Source of the DNA: Zhihengliuella halotolerans
Lineage (GTDB): Bacteria > Actinomycetota > Actinomycetes > Actinomycetales > Micrococcaceae
Assembly (NCBI RefSeq): GCF_004217565.1
Contig: NZ_SHLA01000001.1
Span: forward strand, 1 to 64,000
Length of the DNA: 64,000 nucleotides
Reading direction: 5' to 3'
Shown here: positions 34,083 through 44,069 of the stretch, piece after piece
Layout: each line of letters opens with the position of its first letter
How positions within the stretch are numbered: the stretch's first letter is position 1
Notes under the pieces: generated by a model
Database searches by the model: none
What the model saw: only the letters and a program-made list of their open reading frames with translations
What the model was told of the DNA's origin: nothing
Made by a program: the position numbers and the translations under genes

Positions 34083-34116
34083 GCGACGCCGGCACCCGGG
34101 TGGGTGCCGGCGTCGC
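34083..34116. terminator. Terminator between yhhQ and ppc
   Basis: Perfect 15-bp stem (34083-34097 with 34102-34116) and 4-nt loop between two convergent genes. Confidence 0.85.
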
Positions 34117-34138
34117 GCCGTGCTGGTGCGGGAGGTGA

Positions 34139-36835
34139 CTAGCCGGTGTTCTGCAGGCCGGCAGCGACACCCTTGAGCGTGATGAGCAGCAGGTTGCGCT
34201 GGTCGGAGAGGGTGGCCTCGTCGAGTTCCTCGTCCGAGCGCAGGGCACGCAGGGCGCGCAGCTGCAGCAGCGAGAGGGCGTCGACGTACGGGTTGCGCAG
34301 CTGGACTGCGCGGCCGAGGACCCGCCGGCCCTCGAGGAGGCGCTCCTGGCCCGTGATGGCCAGGACCCACTTGCTGGTCAGGTCGAGTTCCTCGAGCACG
34401 AGCCCGGCGAGGTCGTCGCGGTCGCCGAGGTCCAAGTAGCGTTCGGCGATGCGGCGGTCCGTCTTGGCCAGCGACATCTCGATGTTGTCGATGAGCGCGC
34501 GGAAGAGCGGCCAGTCGGCGTAGGCGTCGCGCAGCGTCTCCAGATCGCCGACGGCTTCGAGCGCGGAACCGAGTCCGTACCAGCCGGTGAGGTTGATGCG
34601 CGCCTGGCCCCACGCGAAGTTCCACGGGATGGCCCGCAGATCCTCGAGGGACTCGACCGAGAGGCCGCGCTTGGCCGGGCGGGAGCCCAGGGCCAGGAGA
34701 CCGACCTCGTCCTGCGGGGTGACCTGGGCGAACCACGGGGCGAAGCCGTCCGCGCCGACGAGGCCGTCGAAGCGCTCGCGCGAGACCTCGTCCATGCGTT
34801 CGGCCAGCGGGGCGAAGCGCGCAGCGGCCGCCGCGTTGCGCTGCTCGACCGACGGGGCCGAGGACATGAGCGTCGCCGCGGCGACCTGCTCGATGTGGCG
34901 CAGCCCGATCTCCGGGTTGCCGTAGCGGGCGGAGATGACCTCGCCCTGCTCGGTGACCTTGAAGCGCAGGTCCACAGAGTGCGGCGGCTGCGCCAGAATG
35001 GCCCGGTTGGCGGGTCCGCCGCCGCGGCCGAGGGCGCCGCCGCGGCCGTGGAACTGGGTCAGGACGATGTCGTTCTCGCTCGCCCACGCGGCGATCTTCT
35101 CCTGCGCCTCGTAGAGGGCGAGCGTCGCCGCGACGGGGCCGACGTCCTTCGCGGAGTCTGAGTAGCCGAGCATGATCTCCATGCGCCGGCCGGTCTCGTT
35201 CAGGCGACGCTGAACGGTCGGGTGGTCCAGCATCTCCGCGAGGATGCGCGGGGCGTTCTGCAGGTCCTCGTAGGTCTCGAAGAGCGGGATGACATCGAGA
35301 ACGGGGGCGTTCTCCGCGCCGCCGAGCGCGCGCTCGGCCAGCTCGTAGACGTCGGCGAGGTTCTGCGCGGATTGCGTGAAGGAGACGATGTAGCGGCGCG
35401 CTGCCGACATGCCGTAACGCTGCTGGACCGACGCGATCGCGCGGAAGGTCTCGATGACCTCCTCGCCCGGCACGGCCATCTTCTCGACAGATTCCGGGTC
35501 GTCCAGCCACTTCAGCGTCTGGGCGTGCACCTTGGAGTGCTGGCGCACCTCGAGTTCGGCGAGGTGGAAGCCGAACGTCTCGACCTGCCAGATCAGGTCC
35601 TGCAGGTCGCCGTAGGCGGCGCGCTTGGCGCCGGCCGCCACCAGGGAGTCCTGCACGATTCGCAGGTCGGCGATCAGCTCGGACGGCTCGCCGTAGGCGA
35701 GGTCGGCGTCGCGCGTGCGGGTCGCGGCGATGCGCCCGGAGATCGCGAGCAGCACCTGACGGTGAGGTTCGCGCGGGGAGTGCTGCGCAGCCTGCTCGGT
35801 CAGCTCCTCGGAGAGCTGCCGCTGCCGCGACCACAACGCCTCGAGCCCGGCGTCGGGCGCGGCGTAGCGGTCGTCGAGCGTCAGCGCGGAGCCCACGGTG
35901 CGTGCGCGGGTCTCGAGCTCGGTCAGGACGCGGTCGGCGGCCTGCCCGACGGCGGCGCGCGTCACCGACGCGGTCACGTTCGGGTTGCCGTCACGGTCGC
36001 CGCCGATCCAGGAGCCCAGGCGGATGAACGCGGGGGCCTTGGGCTTGTTCGCGCCACGGTCCTCGCCCTGCAGCCAGTCGTCCATGCGGCGGTAGGCCTC
36101 GACGAACACCTTCGAGAACGAGGAGTCGAACACGTTCAGCGCGGTGCGGACCTCGTCGAGCGGCGAGGGAGCGGAGACGCGCAGCTGCGCGGTCCGCCAC
36201 ATGTTGTCGATCTCCGCGAGCATGTCGCGCTCGTTCTTCGCCAGGGTTCCGGCGCCCATGCGGGGGTCGTCGCGCTCGTCGAGCAGGTCGCCGAGGCGGC
36301 GGACGGAGGACGCGATCGCGTTGCGGCGGGCCTCGGTCGGGTGCGCGGTCAGCACAGGGTGGAAGCGCAGCTCGGCGAGCCGGCGCGAGGCCTCCTCCTC
36401 GCCGACCTCGCCGGCCAGGTGATTGAAGGCCGACGCGATCGAGTCTGCGGGCTTCTGCTCGCTCAGCGGGACCGAACCGTCGCGGGCGCGCAGGGTGCGG
36501 ATGCGGTGCTGTTCCTCGGCCAGGTTCGAGAGCAGGAAGTAGCACGTGAACGCGCGGGCGACCTCCTTCGCACGCTCGGGGGAGAAGGACGTGACGAGCT
36601 CCTCCGCGGCGGCAAGGGTGTCGCCGGAGGCGTCCTCGACGGCCGAGATCGCCAGGGAGCGCAACTTCTCGACGTCGTCGAGCAGGCCCTCGGAGCCGTA
36701 CTCGGTGAGGACGCGGCCCAGCAGGCCGCCGAGCAGGCCGACGTCGTGGCGCATGGCATCGGGGATCTCGTGGGAGGCGGCGGCACGGGTGTGCGCGTCG
36801 GCCTCGGTCAGGGCGCCGTCAAGTGTCTGGGGCAT
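34139..36835 (-). CDS. ppc: Phosphoenolpyruvate carboxylase
   Basis: 898 aa. Motifs: VLTAHPTEARRNA with the catalytic His (about 155), GSWIGGDRDGNPNVT (about 255), GYSDSAKDVGP (about 535), FHGRGGALGRGGGP (about 575) and the invariant C-terminus QNTG. It makes oxaloacetate from PEP and bicarbonate, an anaplerotic step. The ATG at 36835 is chosen for AAGGAG upstream; the frame is open for 14 more codons. It lies between the two queuosine genes with no obvious functional link to them. Confidence 0.97.
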   Translation of the reverse strand: MPQTLDGALTEADAHTRAAASHEIPDAMRHDVGLLGGLLGRVLTEYGSEGLLDDVEKLRSLAISAVEDASGDTLAAAEELVTSFSPERAKEVARAFTCYFLLSNLAEEQHRIRTLRARDGSVPLSEQKPADSIASAFNHLAGEVGEEEASRRLAELRFHPVLTAHPTEARRNAIASSVRRLGDLLDERDDPRMGAGTLAKNERDMLAEIDNMWRTAQLRVSAPSPLDEVRTALNVFDSSFSKVFVEAYRRMDDWLQGEDRGANKPKAPAFIRLGSWIGGDRDGNPNVTASVTRAAVGQAADRVLTELETRARTVGSALTLDDRYAAPDAGLEALWSRQRQLSEELTEQAAQHSPREPHRQVLLAISGRIAATRTRDADLAYGEPSELIADLRIVQDSLVAAGAKRAAYGDLQDLIWQVETFGFHLAELEVRQHSKVHAQTLKWLDDPESVEKMAVPGEEVIETFRAIASVQQRYGMSAARRYIVSFTQSAQNLADVYELAERALGGAENAPVLDVIPLFETYEDLQNAPRILAEMLDHPTVQRRLNETGRRMEIMLGYSDSAKDVGPVAATLALYEAQEKIAAWASENDIVLTQFHGRGGALGRGGGPANRAILAQPPHSVDLRFKVTEQGEVISARYGNPEIGLRHIEQVAAATLMSSAPSVEQRNAAAAARFAPLAERMDEVSRERFDGLVGADGFAPWFAQVTPQDEVGLLALGSRPAKRGLSVESLEDLRAIPWNFAWGQARINLTGWYGLGSALEAVGDLETLRDAYADWPLFRALIDNIEMSLAKTDRRIAERYLDLGDRDDLAGLVLEELDLTSKWVLAITGQERLLEGRRVLGRAVQLRNPYVDALSLLQLRALRALRSDEELDEATLSDQRNLLLITLKGVAAGLQNTG

Positions 36836-36986
36836 GGGAATCTCCTTGCTGGATGACTTCCGCGACCCCGTCGTCACGCTGAATCGGAACTCACGCTACC
36901 AAGAATGCGCGATTGATGAGTCAGTTCACATGCTCCGGCGTAACGATGCAAGACAGAGCGGCGCGCACGTGTAACACACGACGGCG

Positions 36987-38435
<1,449 letters not shown>

Positions 38436-38443
38436 CTAGGAGC

Positions 38444-39529
38444 ATGGACGATCCCCTGCACTGGCGGCAGCTCTTCCGGCTCGGCCCTGCCCAGAAGGAC
38501 CACCGGGCGGCATTGCGGGCCGGATTCGGCGTCTTCCTGCCGTTGGCCGTCGTCGTGGGCCTCGACCGCGTCGACCTGGCACTGTTCGCGGTGTTCGCGG
38601 CCTTCACCAACATCTACGGCCGTGGCCCGAGCTACAGCCGGCGCCTGCAGGCCCAGCTGCGCGGCGGTGGGCTCATGTGGATGGTCATCCTCCTCGCACT
38701 GCTGGCCGGGAGCGTCCTGGACGTCGGTACCGACGCCGGCATGTGGGCGGCGATCGGCTTGACGACGGTGATCGCGGGCGCGTGCTCTGTGGCTACGGGG
38801 CTGCTGCAGATCCGTCCAGCGGGTTCGCTCTTCCACATCTTCGCCTTCGCCGCGATCGCCACCCTGCCCTTCGATGTCACCTGGTGGGAGGCCCTCGCGA
38901 CGGCGACCGCCACCTTCGTGCTGGGTCTAGCGATTGGCCAGGTGGGCCGGTGGCGGCAGCCCGAACCCGAACGCCTCCGCGGTCTGGCGCAGCCGAATCC
39001 GGCGGAACAACCGCTCAAGCCGGTGGTGCGCAAGGCTATTTGGATCGAGTCCGTCGGCTACGTCCTGGCGGCGGCGGTCGCGGGTGCCATCGCCCACGGG
39101 CTGGCTCCGTTGCTCTCGACCGAGCACACGTACTGGGCGATGGTCGCCGCCGTCGTTCCGCTCGTCGGACACACCACGCGCGACCGCGTCGCCCGCGGCG
39201 TGCACCGAGTTCTGGGCACCGTCGTGGGACTGGGCGCCATGGCGGTCATCATCTGGTGGTCGCCGCCGACGTGGGGGCTCCTGCTGCTGATCGGGCTCCT
39301 GCAGTTCGGCACGGAGATGCTGATCATCCGCAACTACTTCTGGGCCCAGGTCTGCGTCACGCCCCTGGCACTGACGGGCGTCTCGCTCGCCCAGGGGCTG
39401 GAGACGAGCCTTCTGTACGACCGCATCATCGAGACGGCGATCGGAGCGTCCGTCGGCATCGCGGTGGTCCTGGCCGGTTCGGCCTACGGCCGCCGTCTGA
39501 GGGGCCGCGATCAGGGCCGCGGCGCGTAA
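38444..39529 (+). CDS. FUSC-family / aromatic acid exporter-like membrane protein
   Basis: 361 aa with two sets of membrane segments (about 20-165 and 205-345) and a cytoplasmic linker, the duplicated FUSC arrangement. The second half contains HTTRDRVARGVHRVLGTVVG, the usual FUSC motif with conserved Arg/His. It probably exports small organic acids; substrate unknown. Divergent from tgt. Confidence 0.78.
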   Translation: MDDPLHWRQLFRLGPAQKDHRAALRAGFGVFLPLAVVVGLDRVDLALFAVFAAFTNIYGRGPSYSRRLQAQLRGGGLMWMVILLALLAGSVLDVGTDAGMWAAIGLTTVIAGACSVATGLLQIRPAGSLFHIFAFAAIATLPFDVTWWEALATATATFVLGLAIGQVGRWRQPEPERLRGLAQPNPAEQPLKPVVRKAIWIESVGYVLAAAVAGAIAHGLAPLLSTEHTYWAMVAAVVPLVGHTTRDRVARGVHRVLGTVVGLGAMAVIIWWSPPTWGLLLLIGLLQFGTEMLIIRNYFWAQVCVTPLALTGVSLAQGLETSLLYDRIIETAIGASVGIAVVLAGSAYGRRLRGRDQGRGA

Positions 39530-39549
39530 TCCTCAGGAAAGGCGCGGCT

Positions 39550-40464
39550 TCACGACGCGCTCCAGGCCGGGCGTTCGCCCGGTGCGCCGAGCGTCTTGAG
39601 CTCGTGCTGGATTCGACGGCGGAGTTCGTCCGCGTCCAGTGTGCGGGAGCCGCCGTGGGCCAGCAGGTACAGCAGCGTGCTCAGGCGTTGGAGCCGCCAC
39701 TCGCGCTCCGTCCGCGGGTTGCGGGCGGCCACAGCGCGGTGGATCTCACGGTCGAAGAGATTGGGCTCGTCCAGCTGACGCTGCCGCAACTCGGCGGTGA
39801 GTTTGGCCTGGACCGGGTCCGACTCTTCGTGGTCCGTCTGACGCAGAGCTGCGGAGTAGCGCTCGGCGGCGTCCAGGTCGCCGCCGTCGTACGCCATGAA
39901 GGCCGCCAACGCGAGCGCGGACTCCACCCACTTCCAGCGACCGAAGTTCCCGTCGAAGGGCAGTTCGGTCAGGATCTCGAGGATCCGCCAGGCACTCGCC
40001 CGGTCGTCGAGATCGACGACGAACAGCTGCGCCAGCTCGTAGATCGCCTCGAGATGGGCGCCGGCCTTCAGGTTCACACCGCGGGCCAGCCCGGCCGTCG
40101 GTTCGAGCACGCGCGGCTCGTCCGGGTAGCCTTCGGCGATCGAGAGCAGGACCGCCTCGGGCGACTCCGGTTCGACGGGCAGCGACTGCAGGTCGTCGAA
40201 GCTCAGCTGCGGCGCCGGCGCCGACGTGTGCACGCGGATCGACGACCCGTAGGCGATCGTCGCCTTCTGTCCGCTGGCCAGCGTCGCCTCCACCAGGGCG
40301 GGAGTGCCGAAGCTGTCGGAAATGACGCCCAGCTTCTTCACCTCGGCGCTCGGGGTTCCGTGGCGGGTGATGAACCGGTCGCCCACGCGGACCTGCTCCG
40401 CTCGAACATTGCGGATGCGAACTGCGGGGTCATCGGGTTGGTACGGGGAGGGGCGCTGCGGCAT
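39550..40464 (-). CDS. Conserved hypothetical protein
   Basis: 304 aa from ATG 40464; an ATG at 40476 is also possible. The N-terminal 40-110 segment (VRVGDRFITRHGTPSAEVKKLGVI, IAYGSSIRVH) looks like a small beta domain; residues 140-300 are helical, TPR-like (LEAIYELAQLFVVDLDDRASAWRILEIL, DAAERYSAAL). No membrane segment, signal or catalytic motif. It follows the NUDIX-like gene by 28 bp and is probably co-transcribed. Not recognised. Confidence 0.75.
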   Translation of the reverse strand: MPQRPSPYQPDDPAVRIRNVRAEQVRVGDRFITRHGTPSAEVKKLGVISDSFGTPALVEATLASGQKATIAYGSSIRVHTSAPAPQLSFDDLQSLPVEPESPEAVLLSIAEGYPDEPRVLEPTAGLARGVNLKAGAHLEAIYELAQLFVVDLDDRASAWRILEILTELPFDGNFGRWKWVESALALAAFMAYDGGDLDAAERYSAALRQTDHEESDPVQAKLTAELRQRQLDEPNLFDREIHRAVAARNPRTEREWRLQRLSTLLYLLAHGGSRTLDADELRRRIQHELKTLGAPGERPAWSAS

Positions 40465-40492
40465 GAGGTCCTGCATCGTGTTGGAGGGCGGG

Positions 40493-41032
40493 TCAGGGGC
40501 ACCAGCCCACGTGGGCCAGTGCCTGCTTGATGATGTTTCCGCGGCCCCCCGGCAGCTCGGACTGGACATCCGCGCTCAGCGCCGCCTCCGGACTCATCCA
40601 ATTCAAGTCGAGAGCGTCCCGACGCGGGTTGCATTCGCCGCGCACCGGGACGATGTAGCAGAGCGCGATCGAATGCTGGCGCTCGTCGGTCAAACCCGTC
40701 TCCGACGGGGATGGGAAGTATTCGGCCACCGTGAACGGGGCCGGCGAAGGCGGCAGCTGGGGCATGGCCAGCGGCCCCAAGTCCTGCTCGATGTGGCGGG
40801 TCAGGGCCGCGCGCACGGTCTCGCGGTACATCACGCGGCCCGAGACGAACGCGAACTTGAACTGGGCCTCGGCGTCCGCCGTGTACAGCAGTCCGATGTC
40901 CGTGACGTAGCCCAGCGGGTCGACGCGGACCGGGATCGCCTCGACATAGGCGATGGGCAACCGCTGACGGGCCTCGAAGAGGTCTTCGTCGGACAGCCAC
41001 CCGGGGTACGGGTCAGGAGTGCGTACGCTCAT
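40493..41032 (-). CDS. NUDIX-like protein (DUF4916 type) with degenerate Nudix box
   Basis: 179 aa. The region GRVMYRETVRAALTRHIEQ plus DLG fits the spacing of the Nudix box (G-x5-E-x7-R-x-x-x-x-x-x-G), but the metal-binding EE pair is QD and the first E after R is H. It is likely catalytically weak or inactive, or has altered metal binding. Start ATG at 41032. It may be an actinobacterial DUF4916 member; this naming is from memory. Confidence 0.72.
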   Translation of the reverse strand: MSVRTPDPYPGWLSDEDLFEARQRLPIAYVEAIPVRVDPLGYVTDIGLLYTADAEAQFKFAFVSGRVMYRETVRAALTRHIEQDLGPLAMPQLPPSPAPFTVAEYFPSPSETGLTDERQHSIALCYIVPVRGECNPRRDALDLNWMSPEAALSADVQSELPGGRGNIIKQALAHVGWCP

Positions 41033-41242
41033 ACTCCATGTTTAGCGCATTCGACGGCGAACGGGCATCAGCCGCCCCGTAGGACCAGCGAATTGAGTGG
41101 TTGGGGAATACGAATCGGTAGTCTATTGTTGAACGTGAATGCGATACCGTGAGCTCTTGCGCGCGTAAACGCGACCCGTCACCACCCCGAGGCGCCCTTC
41201 CGCTGAAACCGGAGAGCCGGCGTCGTACTTTTAAGGACCTTT
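41033..41242. other. Divergent intergenic region, NUDIX-like gene and MFS gene
   Basis: 210 bp without a gene. It holds a short palindrome CGCGT-AA-ACGCG at 41162-41173, a possible operator for the exporter, and an AT-rich patch at 41100-41150 in which no clear -35/-10 pair was found. Confidence 0.4.
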
Positions 41243-42799
41243 GTGCACAACGACTCCGCACCCGAAACCACCGCGCCGCACACGGTCGCATCGGGTCACG
41301 CCCCGGCGGCCGCGGCTCCTGAGAACCAGAAGCTGGCCCCGGCGGCGCGGACCACGATCATCGTGCTCCTCATCGCCGCCTTCGTGGTGATCCTGAACGA
41401 GACGATCATGAACGTCGCCCTCCCGCGGCTGCAGGAGACGTTCGGCGTCACCGCCGACACCGTCCAGTGGCTCGTGACGGCCTTCATGCTGACGATGGCC
41501 GTGGTCATCCCGACGACCGGCTACCTGCTGCGCCGGCTCTCCATCCGCACCGCGTTCATCCTCGCGATGGCGCTCTTCTCCGCCGGCACGCTCATCGCCG
41601 CGCTCGCCCCGATCTTCGGGGTGCTCGTCTTCGGCCGCGTCATCCAGGCCACGGGAACCGCGATCATGATGCCACTGCTGATGACCACGATCCTCGACAT
41701 CGTCCCGCCGGCCAAGCGCGGCGTGATGATGGGAAACGTCTCGATCGTCATCTCGGTCGCCCCGGCGATCGGCCCGACCATCTCCGGCCTCATCCTGCAG
41801 TACATGCCCTGGCGCATGATCTTCTTTGTGGTCCTGCCGATCGCGATCGTCACGCTCGTCCTCGGCGCCCGCATGCTCGGACGCATGACCGAGGAGACGC
41901 AGCAGACGGCGACTCCGTTGTCCTTCCCATCGCTGCTGCTCGCGATTCCGGGCTTCGGCCTGCTCGTCTACGGGCTCAGCTCGCTGGGCGGCGGCCACGG
42001 GGCCGAGGGCGGAACGACGGCGGCCACCGGTCCGGGCGCCACGCCGTTCGTCGCGCTGGGCATCGCTCTCGTCTGCCTGACGGTGTTCACCTTCATGCAG
42101 TTGCGTCTGCAGCGCTCCGACCGCGCGCTGCTGGACCTGCGCCCGTTCAGCTATCGGCCGTTCACGGTCTCGCTGCTGCTCATGGTCATGGCCATGGTGG
42201 CGCTGTTCGGGGTCATCATCCTGCTGCCGATGTACCTGCAGACCGTGCGCGGGCTCGACCCGTTGGCGACCGGTCTGCTGCTGCTCCCGGGCGGGCTGCT
42301 GATGGGGCTGCTGGCGCCGTTCGTCGGCCGCGCCTACGACAAGGTGGGTCCGCGCCCGCTCATGATCCCGGGCGGCGCGCTGCTCGTCATGGTGCTCGCC
42401 GGGTACACGCAGCTGACCGCGCAGACGCCGGTATGGATGCTCGTCGTCGCCCACCTGGTGATGTCGCTCAGCTTCGCACTGCTTTTCACTCCGGCCTTCA
42501 CGACCGGTCTGAACCCGCTGCCGCACCACCTGCACTCGCACGGCTCGGCCGTCCTCAGCACGCTGCAGCAGCTCGGCGGCGCAGCGGGCACGGCCCTGCT
42601 GGTCGGCATCATGGCCTCCGGGACGGCCTCGGCCGTGGCCGCCGGCGTCGGGGATCTCGATGCCGCAGTGCAGGGCTACCAGGCCGGCTTCCTGGCTGCG
42701 ACGTTCTTCGCGGCCGGGGTCTTCGCGCTGACGTTCCTGATGCGCAAGCCGGTCTACGAGGAGCTCGCCGACTCGCAGGCTGTGCCGGCCGCGCACTAG
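41243..42799 (+). CDS. MFS drug exporter, DHA2 family (14 TM)
   Basis: 518 aa, GTG start with AAGGA upstream. A soluble Ala/Pro-rich N-terminus (1-35) is followed by 14 hydrophobic segments. DHA2 motifs: NETIMNVALPRLQETF, WLVTAFMLTMAVVIP, GRVIQATGTAIMMP (motif C region) and PAIGPTISGLI. EmrB/QacA-type proton antiport of toxic compounds. No regulator is adjacent on this strand. A long hairpin terminates it. Confidence 0.9.
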   Translation: MHNDSAPETTAPHTVASGHAPAAAAPENQKLAPAARTTIIVLLIAAFVVILNETIMNVALPRLQETFGVTADTVQWLVTAFMLTMAVVIPTTGYLLRRLSIRTAFILAMALFSAGTLIAALAPIFGVLVFGRVIQATGTAIMMPLLMTTILDIVPPAKRGVMMGNVSIVISVAPAIGPTISGLILQYMPWRMIFFVVLPIAIVTLVLGARMLGRMTEETQQTATPLSFPSLLLAIPGFGLLVYGLSSLGGGHGAEGGTTAATGPGATPFVALGIALVCLTVFTFMQLRLQRSDRALLDLRPFSYRPFTVSLLLMVMAMVALFGVIILLPMYLQTVRGLDPLATGLLLLPGGLLMGLLAPFVGRAYDKVGPRPLMIPGGALLVMVLAGYTQLTAQTPVWMLVVAHLVMSLSFALLFTPAFTTGLNPLPHHLHSHGSAVLSTLQQLGGAAGTALLVGIMASGTASAVAAGVGDLDAAVQGYQAGFLAATFFAAGVFALTFLMRKPVYEELADSQAVPAAH

Positions 42800-42827
42800 G
42801 CGGGTTCAACGCCCCCGGCCCCAGAAT

Positions 42828-42879
42828 GCAACGACGAGTGGTTGCCTGAATTCAGTTTCAGGCAACCACTCGTCGTTGC
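42828..42879. terminator. Very long perfect hairpin between MFS and old-yellow enzyme
   Basis: Perfect 23-bp inverted repeat (42828-42850 with 42857-42879), 6-nt loop, about half GC. It sits 28 bp after the MFS stop and 28 bp before the end of the convergent gene. Probably a bidirectional terminator; longer and less GC-rich than the other terminators here. Confidence 0.8.
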
Positions 42880-42907
42880 GCAGTGTGCTGAGCAGTCCGG
42901 CGGCGGT

Positions 42908-44011
42908 TTACCAGCGGCCGCGCCAGAGCTGCTGGGCGCGCGGATTCTCCATCCGCGGGACCTCCAGCTCGCTCGCCGCGACGGCGGCCCAGTGCGGATT
43001 CACCAGCGCGGCGCGGGCGATGGCCACACCGTCGGCCTGCCCCGTGGCGAGAATGTGCTCGGCCTGGACGCCGGTGGTGACGCCGCCGACCGCGGTGACG
43101 AACGCGTCGGTGCCCTCGAGGCCTTCCTTGACGGCCGCGGCCAGCGGCGTTTGGTAGCCCGGGCCGGTGCGGGGACCCCGGTACGGGCCGATGCCGGAGG
43201 ACGACAGGTCGAAGGTGATGACACCCATCTCGCGCAGCTCGCGGGAGAGCTGCACGGTCTCCCGCAACGTCCAGCCGTCGTCGACCCAGTCGGTGCCGGA
43301 GAAGCGGATGCCGAGGACCTTCTCCGCGGGCCAGACCTCGCGCACCGCCGCGACGACCTCCTTGACCAGCCGCGTGCGGTTCTCGTAGGAGCCGCCGTAC
43401 TCGTCCGTTCGACGGTTCACGAGCGGGGAGAGGAACTGGTGCAGCAGGTATCCGTGGGCTGCGTGGATCTGGATCATGTCGAAACCGGCGGAGTCGGCGC
43501 GGCGGGCGGCGTCGGCCCAGTCCTGCACGATCCCGTCGATCTCCTCGGCCGAGAGCTCGCGGTTCTCCGCGTAGCCGAAGATGTCGGTCACGGAGGCGGA
43601 GACGGTCGTCCAGCCGCCGTCGGCGAGTGGGACGGAGCCGTCCCCGAAGTCGGGCAGCATCGGCCAGGTGGAGGCCTTCGCGCCGGCATGGGCCAGCTGC
43701 AGGCCAGCTGCCGCGCCGTTGGCGTGCACGAGATCCACGATCCGCGACCAGGCCTCCTGCTGATCCTCGTTCCACAGGCCGGTGTCGCGCGGCGAGATGC
43801 GTCCGGCCGGGTTCACGGCGGACGCCTCGGCGATGACCAGGCCGAACCCGCCCGCGGCCAGCGCGCCCAGGTGCGAGAGGTGCCAGTCGGTCGGGACGCC
43901 GTCCTCGGCGTCGACCGAGTACTGGCACATGGGGGCCACCACCGCGCGGTTGCGCAGCGTGAACCCTCCGTTGTTGGTGGACAGGGTCACGGGTTCGAAG
44001 AGAATGCTCAC
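42908..44011 (-). CDS. NADH:flavin oxidoreductase (old yellow enzyme, YqjM-like)
   Basis: 367 aa from GTG 44011; a GTG at 44050 is in frame but the chosen start matches the family N-terminus. FMN TIM-barrel with NRAVVAPMCQYS (Cys as in YqjM), AHAGAKASTW, IHAAHGYLLHQFLSP and NRRTDEYGGSYENR. The last two hold the substrate-binding His pair and the FMN contacts. It reduces activated C=C bonds of enals, enones or nitro compounds. Its physiological substrate is unknown. Confidence 0.92.
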   Translation of the reverse strand: MSILFEPVTLSTNNGGFTLRNRAVVAPMCQYSVDAEDGVPTDWHLSHLGALAAGGFGLVIAEASAVNPAGRISPRDTGLWNEDQQEAWSRIVDLVHANGAAAGLQLAHAGAKASTWPMLPDFGDGSVPLADGGWTTVSASVTDIFGYAENRELSAEEIDGIVQDWADAARRADSAGFDMIQIHAAHGYLLHQFLSPLVNRRTDEYGGSYENRTRLVKEVVAAVREVWPAEKVLGIRFSGTDWVDDGWTLRETVQLSRELREMGVITFDLSSSGIGPYRGPRTGPGYQTPLAAAVKEGLEGTDAFVTAVGGVTTGVQAEHILATGQADGVAIARAALVNPHWAAVAASELEVPRMENPRAQQLWRGRW

Positions 44012-44069
44012 GTGGAGCCCAACCGCCGACGCGACGCGCGTATTCCGCACCGCGCGCCGACGGGCGTCC

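Noticed and set aside
34139-36877. Several long plus-strand frames opposite PEP carboxylase
   Set aside because: Mirror frames of ppc; Arg/Gly/Val-rich and without recognisable motif.
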